Assembly: GCF_000283155.1 (NCBI RefSeq)
Contig: NW_004454177.1
Coordinates: 23,993,781 to 24,057,780, forward strand
DNA length: 64,000 nt
Direction: 5' to 3'
From: Ceratotherium simum simum
Lineage: Eukaryota > Chordata > Mammalia > Perissodactyla > Rhinocerotidae
The notes under the pieces are model-generated. The model was not told where the DNA came from and made no database searches. It worked only from the letters and a program-made list of their open reading frames with translations. Positions 21,900 to 33,949 of this stretch are shown here, piece by piece (the first letter of the stretch is position 1; each line of letters opens with the position of its first letter). The position numbers and the translations under genes are program-made.

Positions 21900-22870
21900 A
21901 TATACCTATTCTTTCAATCAACAGATACTTTTAAGTGTCCATTTACCTGTCACTGTTGCTGGATCATGTAAAAACAATAAAAAGCAGCACTGATATCAAG
22001 GATTATAGTGGGAATGTTAAATATTAATCAAGTACCCAGTGAAATAAATATTTTCACACTGTGACATATTCAATGAAGATAAAGTACAATGTGCTAAAAG
22101 ATGATATAACAGAGATCTGAGCTTGTCTTGGGCATCAGAAAAGCTTTTCCCAAGAAATCACTGCTTAAGCTGACATCTGAAGGATGGGCACAAGAGGTGC
22201 ATTTTAAGCAGGAGTGGGGGTCTGTGGTAGCAGGCATGGCAGGATAATGAGTTCCAGACAGTCAAATCAGATTGAAAAGTGTGTTGTGCTTAGAGAGGGA
22301 GAAGCATGGTGCAGTCTAACCTGAATGAGGTAGAGAAAGCCACAAGATGAAGATGTAAAAATGGCAAAGACCAGATCCTGCAGATCCATGTAGGCATGTT
22401 AAGACCTTTTTTTCTTTATCCCAAGAGAGAAAGGATGAAGGGTTTTTAGTTGAAAAGCTTAATGACAGGATTTCTATTGTCAGAGATCACCTTACTTATG
22501 GTGTAGACAGCAAATTGGAGAAAGGATATAGTGGATGTGAAGACATTGGTAGGAGAGTTAGTATAGGAGAGAAATGTCTGTGGTGTTGACTTAGTCTCAG
22601 CATGGAAGATGTGGAGCAGACAGAATCAAGAGATGTTTAGAGGGAAAATGTCATAAATTTAATGGACAGGATTTTGTAATGGATTAGACATTGAGGGTGA
22701 ATTGAAGGAGAGGTTTAAGGATTACACCTAAGTTTTGACCTGTTAAATGGAATGAAGTATTGTGTCCTTCAATGAGATAAGGAAAACCAGAGAGCAATCA
22801 TTTAGAGATAGGGGAGAGTAGATATCATGTGTTTGATGTTGAAAGTATTAAGATAGGAAGAGGGAGTATT
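21900..22870 (-). mobile_element. Old L2-like LINE fragment
   Basis: From left to right on the plus strand it follows the reversed order of an L2 3' half: an ATTCAT/CAACAGATA-like L2 terminus, the cagaaaagcttttcccaag and gctgacatctgaagg region, the accagatcctgcag region, the gacagcaaattggagaaagg and gtggatgtg region, then gaatgaagtattgtgtcc. It is strongly diverged and no frame is open. Family assignment is from memory of the L2 layout. Confidence 0.55.
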
Positions 22871-22954
22871 TCCTCTCTCTCCCTACTGCCCAAGGGCAAC
22901 TTTTATTATATGCATTTCACCTTTGGAGGTGCAAAGGCTTGAGAATGACATGGT

Positions 22955-23130
22955 ATCATTTAAAGATCTTTCTCTACTTCTTGCATGTGTAAGACCTTCA
23001 GTAAATCACTTAATCTCTCTGAATTTCAATTGGTTCATCAGTAAAATAGAAAAAATAATGATAATCATATTACCTGCATGACAGGGTTGTTAAAAGTCCA
23101 AAAAGATGTGGACGTGCAAGTCCCTTGTAA
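22955..23130 (+). mobile_element. MIR SINE fragment
   Basis: Core and 3' region of MIR: taagaccttcagtaaatcac, ttaatctctctgaatttc, gttcatcagtaaaat, ataatgataat and gacagggttgtt, in the correct order. It is heavily diverged, as expected for this pre-eutherian SINE. Confidence 0.85.
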
Positions 23131-23439
23131 AATCATAATCATTATAACACTACATATTTTTATATTGTTTCTGCTTCTCAATAAGAAGTGTGACACATAC
23201 TACCTCTGAAAGGTAAGCCAGGCACATCCTTAGATATTAATTTCTTAACATGAATTTCTAAAATCAAAAATCCATCTTGCAATGTACCTAACATGAAAAA
23301 AAAATGGAAATCATTATAAAAACCCACATATTATTTATCCTCAGATCCTAAATATCCTGAGAGAGCAAATACCTAAAGGACATCTTTAGAGCACTCTATA
23401 TGAAAAGATACTTTCTGTTTCCCCCTCCATATTAATTAT

Positions 23440-23640
23440 TACTAATACTTATTGAGTTGCTTTAAATGTGGCAGGCACAATTTTAATGTTTACATGTATT
23501 GATCCATTTAATCCCTAAAATACCCATAAAAGATTTGCTATTTTTGTCTCCAATGTACTGAGGCATACAGAGGTTGGATGACAGGTTTAAGGTTAAAGAG
23601 TTGTACATCAGAAATTTAACTCAGGCAGTTTGTTGGAGAG
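23440..23640 (-). mobile_element. MIR SINE fragment
   Basis: Reverse-strand MIR pattern: ttattgagttgctttaaatg, tggcaggcacaattt, acatgtattgatccattt, actgaggcatacagaggttg and tttaactcaggcagt, in the expected order. Confidence 0.85.
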
Positions 23641-23644
23641 GTGA

Positions 23645-24951
23645 TATTTGTATCCTTATGCTAAGTTCTGAGTCATGCTCCACTGCAATACTTCAGGGAG
23701 ATAATTGCCACAGCATTTTATAATCTGAAACAAATAAAATCTGACATGAGGTTCCATTATTAACTTGTGAGAAAGTAAATCAAGATTTTCAACCACCTTA
23801 AGCATTATGACCACCGCAGGCATTAGTAAATGAGTCCTCTCCACATTGAAAGAACTACAAAAAGGGGGGATTGAATATGCTATGGAGTTAATTTATAATA
23901 AGAATATATGACTTTACTTTTAAGAATGTTAAAAATATTATGTTTTCATCACATCTGCCATGGTTTGGGTAAGAATCTTATGTATAGAAGATTCGAATAC
24001 TAAAAAAATAAATCTGTTATTAGTTTATGAGATAGTTGAGTTATTTAATAAATAGGAAAGGCTTGTTCTTCTAATTATCTCATAACAGCAGAACCCTGCT
24101 CAGTTGATCATACTTGCATATAGAGAAGAAGAAAGAAGGGATTAATAAGAACTCTCAAGTGATATTGTTCAGGGAAGTCTTCAGCCATGACACAAGAAAA
24201 CTTAATGAAGTATCCAATTGGCATGTAATTATATGCAATTTGAAGATTTATTATTTTGACCAATTACTCTTTACTCTGTCATAAATGCACTTATAACTAT
24301 TGGAATGGATGACTGTTTGAACTTCTCAAAAGCAAAAGTTATTCTTAGCAATTTAGCACTTGGAAAGAGCCGAAGTTGACATTCATGCCCTTCTTGGTTT
24401 AAAAAAAAAGATTGTGATGCCTGAAAGACATTCAGCCAATTCCAGAATCACTATATTTGCTTGCTTTCCATTCTCGTCTTCATTAGATGAAAGGTTTAAG
24501 AAGGTCAAATGAGGAAGGGTACTGGCAGACAAAGTATATTAGAGTCCTTTAGGAAAGAATCACCAATACCTTTGTAAAGGTCAGGTGAGTTATTATATTT
24601 TGTCTTAGTTTTGATTTAGAAGTAGAATAAAAATCTGATAAAATAGTCAAAGGCCAAAGTAAAAATAAAAGAAATCACTGGCAGTTGTGAAGAGAGGAAA
24701 ATAGAAATAGAAAGAATGAATATGAATATATATAAATATAAGCTAGCAAAACCAAAGTTTTTGGAAGAGAGGGAAAGAAAGTAAAAAAGAAGAAAAAAAT
24801 GAAATTATGATCTAATGTCTACCAACTCTGCGTATATTCTGATAGGCTCAATTTGTGCTTATGGAAAAATTTTAAATAGTATAAACATGCTAGAATATTT
24901 AATGACATGCTTGAAGGATTTACAAACTCAAAATTACATTAAACAAGTCAG
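23645..24951. other. Unique AT-rich sequence, no gene seen
   Basis: No recognised repeat or gene. The stretch at 24610-24800 is purine-rich (many GAAA/AAAG words). Confidence 0.5.
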
Positions 24952-24965
24952 CCATAATTCCAGTC

Positions 24966-25217
24966 ATTTTTGTGTGTGTGTGAGGAAGATCGGCCCTGAG
25001 CTAACATCCACTGCCAATCCTCCTCTTTTTGCTGAGGAAGATTGGCCCTGGGCTAATATCTGAATATAATAAAGAGCCCATCTTCCTCTACTTTATATGG
25101 GATGCCACCACAGCATGGCTTGACAGGTGGTCACCAGGGTCACCCGGGACCTGAACCTGTGAACCCGGGGTGCCAAAGTGGAGCGTGAACTTTACGGCTA
25201 CACCACTGGCCCCGCCC
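24966..25217 (-). mobile_element. ERE SINE with TG/CA tail
   Basis: The plus strand shows tttttgtgtgtgtgtg, ggaagatcggccctgagc, the ctgccaatcctcctctttt repeat, a diverged middle, and a tRNA-like head with cgggacctgaacc and ccactggccccgcc. TSD: ccataattccagtc (24952-24965) and ccataattccaatc (25218-25231), 13 of 14. In sense orientation the tail is (CA)n then A bases. Confidence 0.93.
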
Positions 25218-25231
25218 CCATAATTCCAATC

Positions 25232-26379
25232 TTAATACTGCTGCATCATAAAACATCTCACAATGTCTACAGATACATTCGTAGCTGTCACAGGGTTACA
25301 CTTCAGTTATATGTTGCTATGTTTGCATTATTTACTGCCCATTTTTATATAATTACAAAATAAATGTCTCACATGTTCCAGTTAACATCTAATATCATGT
25401 TGATGTAAGCTTGCTTTTAGGCCATGCCCCTTCTCTTCTATAGCAACTAAGATATCCTGCCACACATTGAACTGCCTGACCTGCTCTACCGAACATTCTA
25501 ATTACAAATATCATTGCATTGTATGATTTCTCAGCTGCAGAGGAAAAAATACATGCTGTACATTGATCAAAATTTAGCAGTACATTCATGAAGTGTTCAT
25601 AGTATTTCAGAGATCCACAGAAACTCATCAAGAACTAGGTTCATCTGAAAACAAAAGCTAACTTAAATTTCATCCACCAACAACCCATTGAAGAACTATC
25701 TTCACCATTTTTACAGAGGGGAAATGAGGTTTAAGGTGGCTAAGTAAAAATCCAACATCGCAGGAGGTAGGATGAATCATGTGGAAAGAAGAAGATGGAA
25801 GGCTTAAGTTTTATTGTGTATTTTTTTTTCTTCGTAAAATCAGGAAAACAAGTTAGGAACACACACATTCTACATCTAGAGATTCAGAGGAATTGGAACA
25901 TGTATACACACAAAAGCAAATCTGACAAAGGGTAAATATATAATTTTTCCTTCCTGAAACACTTCAGAATTTTGCAGGAGAGGGAAATGATTTTGTCCCT
26001 TTTCCTTACTTATAGAAATTAACAGGTTTAATTTCAACCTGTAACATTTTCCCCCAATATACCAAGAGATAGTTTAATAATTTCTAAGCACAATATGTGT
26101 CTTCTTATGTGTTGAAATATGAACACATAACTGATGTCCCCTTGCATTACTAATAACGTAGTTGGTCTCATATGGCTATCCCAGGGAGCGTAAAATGAAA
26201 TACATATTCATATATCCTCTGTTTACTAATTTATAAGGCAGGCATTGAATATTTAATATCTGTATGAATTAATAGAAAACTATAACGCCAACAAAATAGA
26301 TAGGCTATGCTTGAACCACTCTTCACGCACCTCTCTCTCTCACAGCTATCTATCTGTAAGAGATGTAATAGATAAGGAC
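25232..26379. other. Unique sequence, no gene seen
   Basis: No recognised gene. A short minus-strand MIR-like patch may lie at about 25690-25790 (ccatttttacagaggggaaa); this is weak. Confidence 0.45.
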
Positions 26380-27130
26380 TGGGATTTTAAAAGGCCTTAC
26401 ATTTTCTTTAGCTTAAGAGCCTCTAATAAAAAGCATCTGTCCAAAATCTAAGATTTCCACGACACAGCATTATCCAAAATGTTGGATTACTTGCTAGGGA
26501 ATCAGCGCAAAGAGGTGATACCATATTTTAAAATCAAATACCATCTGATTTCAGCCTAAACGAAATTCTAATATAAAGATCAGATGCCTCGCACAAATTT
26601 AATTAGAACACCACTTTCCATTAAATCTCGAACTTAGCCTGCTGGCCTGACAAATGATATGGGCACCTTTATGAAGAGCTTAGCTTGCAGAAAGTGGGAA
26701 ACAACCTTGGTTCAAGTTGCGAAGGACAACAAGCAGGGAACAGAAACCATATGCTTGATACACATTTTCTGTAAATACCAAAGATTTAAACCAAAATGAA
26801 GAAGACTGCAGCTGAATATTTCACTTTGTGCCTCTGAGTGTGGCATCTGGAGCCTAAGGCTTCCACTCCAGACCACAGATTTATGTGCCATGTTTGAATC
26901 TCTAAAGATTCCTCTCTGTGATTCATTTCCCCCTCAACTGCTCTGCAGAAAACTAAATTCTCTTTCACTTGCTACAGAAAGTTGGTATCAACAATGACAC
27001 CACAGTGCAGAGATTATTGCTTTCAGCTGCACGAGCAGACGCAGGCACACTCACGTCTAACTTGCTAATTGAATAGATCTATAAATTCTCTATGAGTCAC
27101 AAATAGACAGCCTGCAAAGAAGTAAAGTGT
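26380..27130. other. Repeat-free island, candidate conserved non-coding element
   Basis: About 750 bp with no transposon signature, more even base composition than its surroundings, and several homeodomain-type cores (TTAATTAG near 26598, CTAATTG near 27065). No coding frame is convincing: the 60-codon minus frame at 26786-26968 lacks domains. Whether it is conserved cannot be judged from one sequence. Confidence 0.2.
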
Positions 27131-27899
27131 TCTTGAATTAGCTTTACTCTTCTCCTCAATCTCTTACTTTTTTAAACTTTTCTTCACAGCCTAGGAGCAC
27201 ACAATGTTGCTGCTACTTCTGTTTTATTTCTTTACTTTTCTCCCTCCAGTTTTATTTAATTTATTTCTCTTGGTTTTGTAATTTTATTTTTAATGTTGAA
27301 ACTACTGTACTTTCCTTTACTTTAAAATCAATGTTATAGAACATAATTACTGAACATGTACTACATTTCAATTCTGTGTTGGTTGTAAGTATTCCCAAAA
27401 TATTCTGTAAGGCAAATATCTTGCCCTCATGGAGACTCAACTACATTTTTACTACATAGTCAATCCTCCTTTGATGTTTTGAAATCCTTTCTTAGATAAA
27501 TCTCAATCTTGTTCGAAATTCAGGGATCCATATTCAAATTTTACCTTTGGGGAAACTGAGGTATAAAGGTTGATTTGGGCTACAATCTCAAGCTTTTATA
27601 TGGTTAGATAGAATTCCATACAGTAGGCATATAAATTTCTTTAATGCCTCCATGTTTGAACCTATTGCCTACAGTGCATAATTTGATAGTGGGAGTAGAG
27701 TGAGGGTTGATTGGTTTACTTGTCTGCTACCATATTCTAATCTTGACTCTTTGCGTTATGAAATTTTATCACCTAAAATCAAATGTTCTTATAATCCTGC
27801 TACTATGTCTTACTTAGAAGAAATAATAGTTTATGTACAGAAGTAACATTATTGCAGTTAGAAAATTTATATTTGAAACATATATTTATTTAATTATTG
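27131..27899. other. Unique AT-rich sequence
   Basis: No gene. At about 27340-27450 on the minus strand a pattern resembling an old L2/MIR-type consensus (attactgaacatgtactac, then tgccctcatggagactca) is faintly visible. Confidence 0.4.
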
Positions 27900-28025
27900 C
27901 CAACCAAGTTCAAATGAGTCATTTAACCCTCCCTGGGCTTCACTTTTTTTAATCTACAAAAAGGCACAAATAACAACCAGTGCCTCATTCAATTCCTGGG
28001 ACTTAGTGTGCATTTCAGAAATGTT
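27900..28025 (+). mobile_element. MIR SINE fragment
   Basis: MIR core and 3' pattern: gagtcatttaaccctccctg, gcttcactttttttaatcta and agtgcctcattcaattcc. Diverged. Confidence 0.65.
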
Positions 28026-28214
28026 TTCTCACAGGTTTCCTCCACAGAAGCATTGTAAGAAAAAAATGACCCACTGTAGATTAATGTATTTGCTACAGTA
28101 TAAGGTATGTGAATATGGCAATTCTGGACATTGTAGTAACATATGATACTTTGTTATATTATTTGACAATTAAAAGATAATAGGGATTATTTTGATGGAA
28201 GAAGGCTTAAGAGG

Positions 28215-28420
28215 CATCTGGCCATTTTACATACAGTATCTCATGTAATCCTCCAATAATCCTTTAGTGAATAGAATACTATTTTCCACATTTTTAAGTG
28301 AAAATATAAATCATTTACCCAAGTTTTCGTAGTTAAAAAATTGTCATAGATTAAATTTAAAATGCAGCTTTGTTTGACTCTAAAACCTATATTTTTATTC
28401 ACCACACTAATGGGCTATGG
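28215..28420 (-). mobile_element. MIR SINE fragment
   Basis: Reverse-strand MIR pattern: attttacatacagtatctca, tgtaatcctccaataatcc, atttttaagtgaaaatataa and a tail resembling gcagctttgtttgactct. Diverged. Confidence 0.7.
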
Positions 28421-28864
28421 GTCAACAATTAGGAAAACAAACACTCAAATATAACATTCCAAAGAAGGTGTCTTCAAGAGTATTTGGCTCCAGGAGAGGA
28501 TTAAATATACCAGAGCACAATGTCATGCTAGGGAGATAGAACTGGAGGAAATTGGAAGCAAAAATGGGGATAAATTAGGAACGAGGACATGCAGAACTTT
28601 AGGACTCAGCAAGGAAGTTTCAGGGAATGTGGAACTCTATTTAAAATCAAGATACAAAAATATATCTGTACAATAGGGAACTGCTTCAATCAGAATAGTT
28701 CGTTTGTTCTATCACAAGCACCATGTTCTAGATACTTAAAACAACAAGGTATGGTTCTCATTTATACTTCATGTTCATTGTGGGTTAGCTTGGTGTTTTC
28801 CTCTGTGCTATCCTCATTCTGTGGTCCAAGGTGATAGACTATCACCAATCTGAGCGCTGCTGGT
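28421..28864. other. Unique sequence, no gene seen
   Basis: No recognised repeat. An 81-codon plus-strand open frame (28589-28834) lacks recognisable domains. Confidence 0.45.
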
Positions 28865-29233
28865 TGTTTTAGTCTGTTCTGGCTGCTGTAACAAAATATA
28901 ATAGAATGGGTACCTTATAAACAACAAAAATTTATTTCTCATAGCTCTGGAGGCTGGAAATTCCAAGATCAAGGTGCCAGCATGGTCATGTTCTAGTGAG
29001 AGCCCTCTTCCTGGTTTATAGCTGCTGCCTTCTTCCTGTGTGCTCACATGATGGAAGGGGCGAGGGATTGCTGTGGGGCCTCTTTATATAATCAACATTA
29101 ATCCCACTAATGTAGGTTCCACGCTTATGCCCTAAGCACCTCCCAAAGGCCCCACCTCCTAATACCATCACTTTTGGGAGTTAGGATTCCAACATATGAA
29201 TTACAGGGGGTCACAAACAATCAAACTATAGCA
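28865..29233 (-). mobile_element. MLT1-type LTR (MaLR), solo
   Basis: Plus-strand view: tagtctgttctggctgctgt, ttataaacaacaaaaattt, ctctggaggctggaaattcc, cttcctggtttatag, cacatgatggaaggggcgag, aggccccacctcctaatacc and aacatatgaattac. This is the whole length of an MLT1A-like LTR in reverse. Five-bp flanks ctggt and ctagt match 4 of 5, as expected for the 5-bp TSD of ERVL-MaLR. The rather well-kept sequence suggests a younger MLT1 subfamily. Confidence 0.9.
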
Positions 29234-29238
29234 CTAGT

Positions 29239-32029
29239 TGTCTTGACTGAAGAAATAGTGTCCTGAATCTTAAAACCTCTGCTCAGCGGTAACATGCCTC
29301 ACTTTTGCCTAAAAACTTTGATTGCCCAAAAATGTCAAATACAAACTTAAGTTTAAGAGGAATAATAAGATCCTATCATGTGCCTAAGAGGAAAGCAGAA
29401 ATATTTAGTGGACAGTATTTGAAACTTTCCTAATTCCCTCTAGTAATTCCAAGGAACAAATGTTTGGAAACAAAGAGAAAAGAGAGGAGTGTAATTGATG
29501 GAAATACCTGATTCAGAGATAAACTATATCCACTGAAATCTATTCAAGGTCCAAAAAGGGGAGAAGGAATACCATTCTGGGGAAAGTCTGGCAGGAGTCT
29601 AAGCTGAACATAAATCAGGACTCACTACCAGTGCTGGAGTCTAGCAAAAAGGAGATGTCTGGAACTCAAGGAAACAAGGCAGAAAGGTATCAGACAGGCC
29701 AAGTATCACTAACAGAAAATGCAAGTGAGGTATGATGGTCATGGAATGTGAAATCAAATTATAATGCTGAACATTCCAGCTTTAGAAAGTAGTTTTCTTT
29801 TTCTAAAATTGGCATGTTATTAAGAGAAGTGCTGCTACCCTTTAACAATGGACTTTTGGTTAATTCTGGGGAAGATAATCTAGAAATGGTTCCTGTGGAC
29901 TATAGAAAGTTCTGAGAAAAGAGAGATATGGATTGATAGGAATGTAGAAAACCAAGAAACACACATATGGCCATCCAACATTTTTGTCATTCTTGGCATT
30001 CCAGACAGCAATATTGAAAGGGAAGTCACATGATTCCTCAAGAAGTGAAGAAATGTGCTTCTGTTTGGTGGCATGCATTCAGAAAGGGTAATGAGGACTT
30101 TAAGATGCTTAAGCCAAGGCTATGACTGCATCAGAGAGACAGAGAGAGAGAGAGAAGCAAGTTTGACTCTGATAAAAGGAAGACTAAAGTTCACAATAAT
30201 TATTTTCCTTAGCCTCTTCTTTGCTTCTCAAACCCAAACAAAAGTCTTTCTTTGTTTCTCCTTATGATTATAACATGAGATATATAGAGTGATTGTGGCT
30301 GAGATTTTAGGCTGAATTAAGATACCTAAAAAATTCTAGAAACCTTAAGTTTTTTCATAGGACTGGATGCAACCGGTTTGAGAACTTCCTATGGTGAAAC
30401 GCACAGAGATATATATTATAGGGATCAGGTTAGGACTAATGCAGATTTACCTAGAAAGTTGTAACTGTATTCAAAAAAGCGCTTCAAAGATCAAAGCCAG
30501 AACAGTGATTATAAGCATTGAGGATAAAAGCAAGGAGAAGCCACAAATGGGAAGATAAATAGTGAGATCAGTCATGTAGGTCAGTAGGTTTGTTTTGGCA
30601 AAACACTCAAGAAGGAATGAATGAGTATCAAAGGTATGACTAATGCGGCAGTCTATATAAGACTATAGAAACTATGCAGGACCTGATGCCAGGTACTAAA
30701 TCCCTCTTGAGTCCTGAACTAATGCTTCCCAGGGATGGGCAGGATGATGTTTGGGTCATTTAACATGGGAACTTATGCGCCCAGGGTGATAACTGCAACC
30801 TAATCATAGACCAGACACTAAAGTAATACATGGAATCTCAGATCTTCCATACCCTATAATCTTAATATAGGTCATTGACTATTGCCACCCATTGATTTAA
30901 GGATGCTGTGAAAAACCAAACCAAGGCTAAGCAGCTAGCACAGTTATGTTCAATTGTGTCCTCCAGAAGGCAGACGCCAGCATGGAGGTAGAAATACAAG
31001 GAGTAAGTGAAATAATGCCCATAAAAGATAAAGGAGAGCTGGAAAAGGAGTAGGTAGGATAGAACTTCAGATTGCAGTGCTGGTCTGACATGTGAATGGA
31101 GAGGGGGCTGGATAAAGGATTGGGTAGAAAGTGTCTCAACTTATGGTGCAGCTGAGAAAGTCCCCTCCATCCCAACAGGGAGCTCAGGAGTAGAGATTGC
31201 CTATAGAGGAGTTCTGTATTGGGCAGAAATGGCCAGGCCCCCATACTTGACCAAGTTCAGTGATTAGCTAGGGCTGAAGAAGAACATGACCCAGCTCAAA
31301 TTCTACAGTGGGTGTCCAAGTTGCTGCAGCTGGAGCTGCCAATTAAATATACTTCTCATGGAGAGCCAAGTGACACACTTCTGTGGCTTCCCCACATGCC
31401 TACAATGTTCTAGAGTTCTGGATCAAATTCTGAGCACTACATTTTACACAAGGTAGAAGCAAATGAGAGTGGCTATGTAGAACTGAATCAAAGTAGAAAA
31501 AGGAATGAAAAAATAAAGGATATTTAATCAAGATAAGAAAAGAATTAAGAAATGTTCGGTAGTGTCCTGAAACATGAGTATGATAGGTAGGGGAACAAAA
31601 GAACTTATTTATCATAAATTGCAAGCAAGATCCAGTTCCATCAATAAGTGAACTTTATAATCATGTGTGATTCCAACAATGACTTAGAAAGTCTCCAGAA
31701 ATACTCAAGCAGAGGTTAATTTACTACCTGCCAGAGCCGTTGTACCTGGGATAGCTGCACACAAGAGGCTGGTCTAGGTGTCTTTTGTTCTTACCACTCA
31801 ATACAATATTGTTCTATGAGTTTTCTAGACTTAGCTATTGCAGAAATTAGAGAAGCCCTCTTCATTTTCCCCACACTATTATTCTTTTTATGAGAACTGA
31901 ACAACTACAAAGCAGAGAAGCTTTTTCTAAGTTGTCACTGAACACCTGAAACTGCAGCGTAATGCCACATTATACAGTCGTGAATTACATCTCATGAGAT
32001 TAATAAGAAGAAATAATTGATGTCATTCT
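29239..32029. other. Unique sequence, no gene seen
   Basis: About 2.8 kb without recognised transposon or exon. It contains a short (GA)n run at about 30133-30156. Minus-strand open frames at 30927-31244 (105 codons) and 31400-31624 lack domains and start context. Confidence 0.5.
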
Positions 32030-32235
32030 TTGTGCTCCAAGTGCTTTTATGCACGTGATCTCATTAGTCCTCAGGGCATTCCTGTAAGGTAAGTTGGAGG
32101 GCAGGCATTCTTCCTTATCCTCATTATGAAGACAGCAAAATGAGCAGAGGATGTGACTGGCTCAGAGTTCTCTGTAATTCAGGAATACAGCTAGAAATAG
32201 AAATGAGGATTTCTGTCCCAAGATATTAAAAATGG
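32030..32235 (-). mobile_element. MIR SINE fragment
   Basis: Reverse MIR layout: ctccaagtgcttttatgca, gatctcattagtcctca, gcattcctgtaaggtaag, ttccttatcctcattatgaa, acagctagaaatag. Diverged but ordered. Confidence 0.75.
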
Positions 32236-32329
32236 ACAGACAGTTCTAAAGCTGCTCCTCAAGACCTGTAACTTAAAACACAAACACAATCCAAGAATTA
32301 CGTGAGAAAAAAGCAGTATTCACCCTTTG

Positions 32330-32620
32330 GGCCACAGCCTACTCTCAGGATGCACTTCCATTAGCGTCTTCGTGCAGTGTAACTGCCTGGAAGCTGACGT
32401 TGTGATGTGACTCCAGAGTTTTAATAGAAATGCTCACTGGGTCCCAGAATGTAAAGCAATAAAATCATAATCTCTCCTCCGAGTCAAGATTGTAGAATAA
32501 ATTAAATGGTGAGCCAGAGAATAGCGTTCCATAAAACTCAACCTGGCAAAACACAGATGCCATTATTATCACTAATTAATATGTAATCACCCATCATGCA
32601 TTAGGTGTTGCTTTGTTCAA
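32330..32620. other. Repeat-free island, candidate conserved non-coding element
   Basis: About 290 bp with no repeat signature, locally more CpG (tagcgtcttcgtg, gctgacgttg, ctccgagtc) and a TAAT-rich end (cactaattaatatgtaatca). No coding frame. Conservation cannot be judged here. Confidence 0.2.
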
Positions 32621-32744
32621 CCAAATAGAAAAGAATAGAACTGAGCAGATAGAAAACAGCAGACCTTAGTAGGGGAATAAAAGAAGAGAAAAGAAAAAGA
32701 AAACAGGAAGGGAAAAAAAGCACTTTATGAGAAGTGGGAAGCCC

Positions 32745-32890
32745 TGGATTTTCGCTGTCGTTTTGCCACTAACGTTCTCTGTGACCTTGAGCACTTTATT
32801 TAACATCCTTGTATATAAGTTTCCTATTTTGTAAAATAAAGTGTGAATTAATAAATTATTCTGAGACCCAGCTAGTTCTAAGATTCTATT
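32745..32890 (+). mobile_element. MIR-like SINE fragment
   Basis: MIR core pattern: ttttgccactaacgttctct, gtgaccttgagcacttta, tttcctattttgtaaaataa. Short and diverged. Confidence 0.6.
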
Positions 32891-33427
32891 AATGATAACT
32901 CGTATCCTTATACTTTTATATTTTAAAGACTCATATCCTGAACAACTTCACCTTGACTGACAGGCCACTGAGGATGTCATTTACAATATCACTCCTACTT
33001 AAGCTCCTTCCACAGTACAGTAATCCTGTATTTTAGTTAACAGAGAGGATTCTTTAAGCTCAGTGCAAAACAAAGAGATTTTCTAAGATATACTTTGATA
33101 TAGATTGTTCTTGTCTAACAGTTGTCATGTAAGTGACACACAACCATATGACGAGACTAGGCATCAAGCAACATGGAGCCAGGTAAAATAATTTGAGATT
33201 GGAAGATGCACTCATTTCTCTTTCAGAAATATGTTTCAGGAACTGAAAGTCAGATTTATAGCCAAATTCTAGTGAGATATCACAGAAATATAAATAACTA
33301 TAATATTTCTGATAGTAAATAATACAAAACTAAACAATTATTATGTATTATTATAGAAAACATAGTAAGTCAGAAGAAATGGGTTTTAGTCTCAGAAATA
33401 TCAATTACTCAAGAGGCATTGGGCAAT
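32891..33427. other. Unique AT-rich sequence, no gene seen
   Basis: No recognised gene or transposon. Confidence 0.5.
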
Positions 33428-33530
33428 TTTTATTCACCCATTCATGCATGCTACAAAATTACTGAGTACCTACTATGAGCCAGGAAATTTTAGGGGATGG
33501 GATATGAGTGAACAACAATAAAACGGCTTT
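33428..33530 (-). mobile_element. L2 LINE 3' end fragment
   Basis: Reverse of an L2 terminus: ttcacccattcatgcatgc, attactgagtacctactatg, agccaggaaatttt, gagtgaacaacaataaaac. Confidence 0.65.
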
Positions 33531-33949
33531 GCTTAATGTTTAGAAGACAAGTGAGTCTTAGTTTCTTTGCCTTTTAAAAGTAAAGGCAACTTCTAATTTT
33601 CTCTGACATATACAGAGCTTGGAAGATGTCACTCCTCTCCTAACAAAAAAGAATAAAGCTGAACAAACTGTAAAACAACAACCCTTCTCAGATCCATCAG
33701 ATAATTGAGGTCACTGGGTAAGCTATAACCCCTAAAAACTGGAGAGAAAGAAAGAGGTGGATACAGAGAATCACAAATTACTTGGAGCCCAGGAGCAGAA
33801 ACCTGCTGCTGGAGACAGCACCAGCAGGAACACAAGCTGTAATTGACAAAGGTTCAAAAAGGAGGCTCAGTGTAGACTAGCTTGAGAGTTCAAAATGTCA
33901 CTGTAATGATTAACATATTATTGTTAAAAGAGAGTAAGTAGGTAGAATT
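33531..33949. other. Unique sequence, no gene seen
   Basis: No recognised repeat. The 68-codon minus frame at 33629-33835 has no recognisable domain. Confidence 0.4.

Noticed and set aside
30927..31244. 105-codon minus-strand open frame
   Set aside because: No recognisable domain, no splice or promoter context and no repeat of the pattern nearby; treated as chance.
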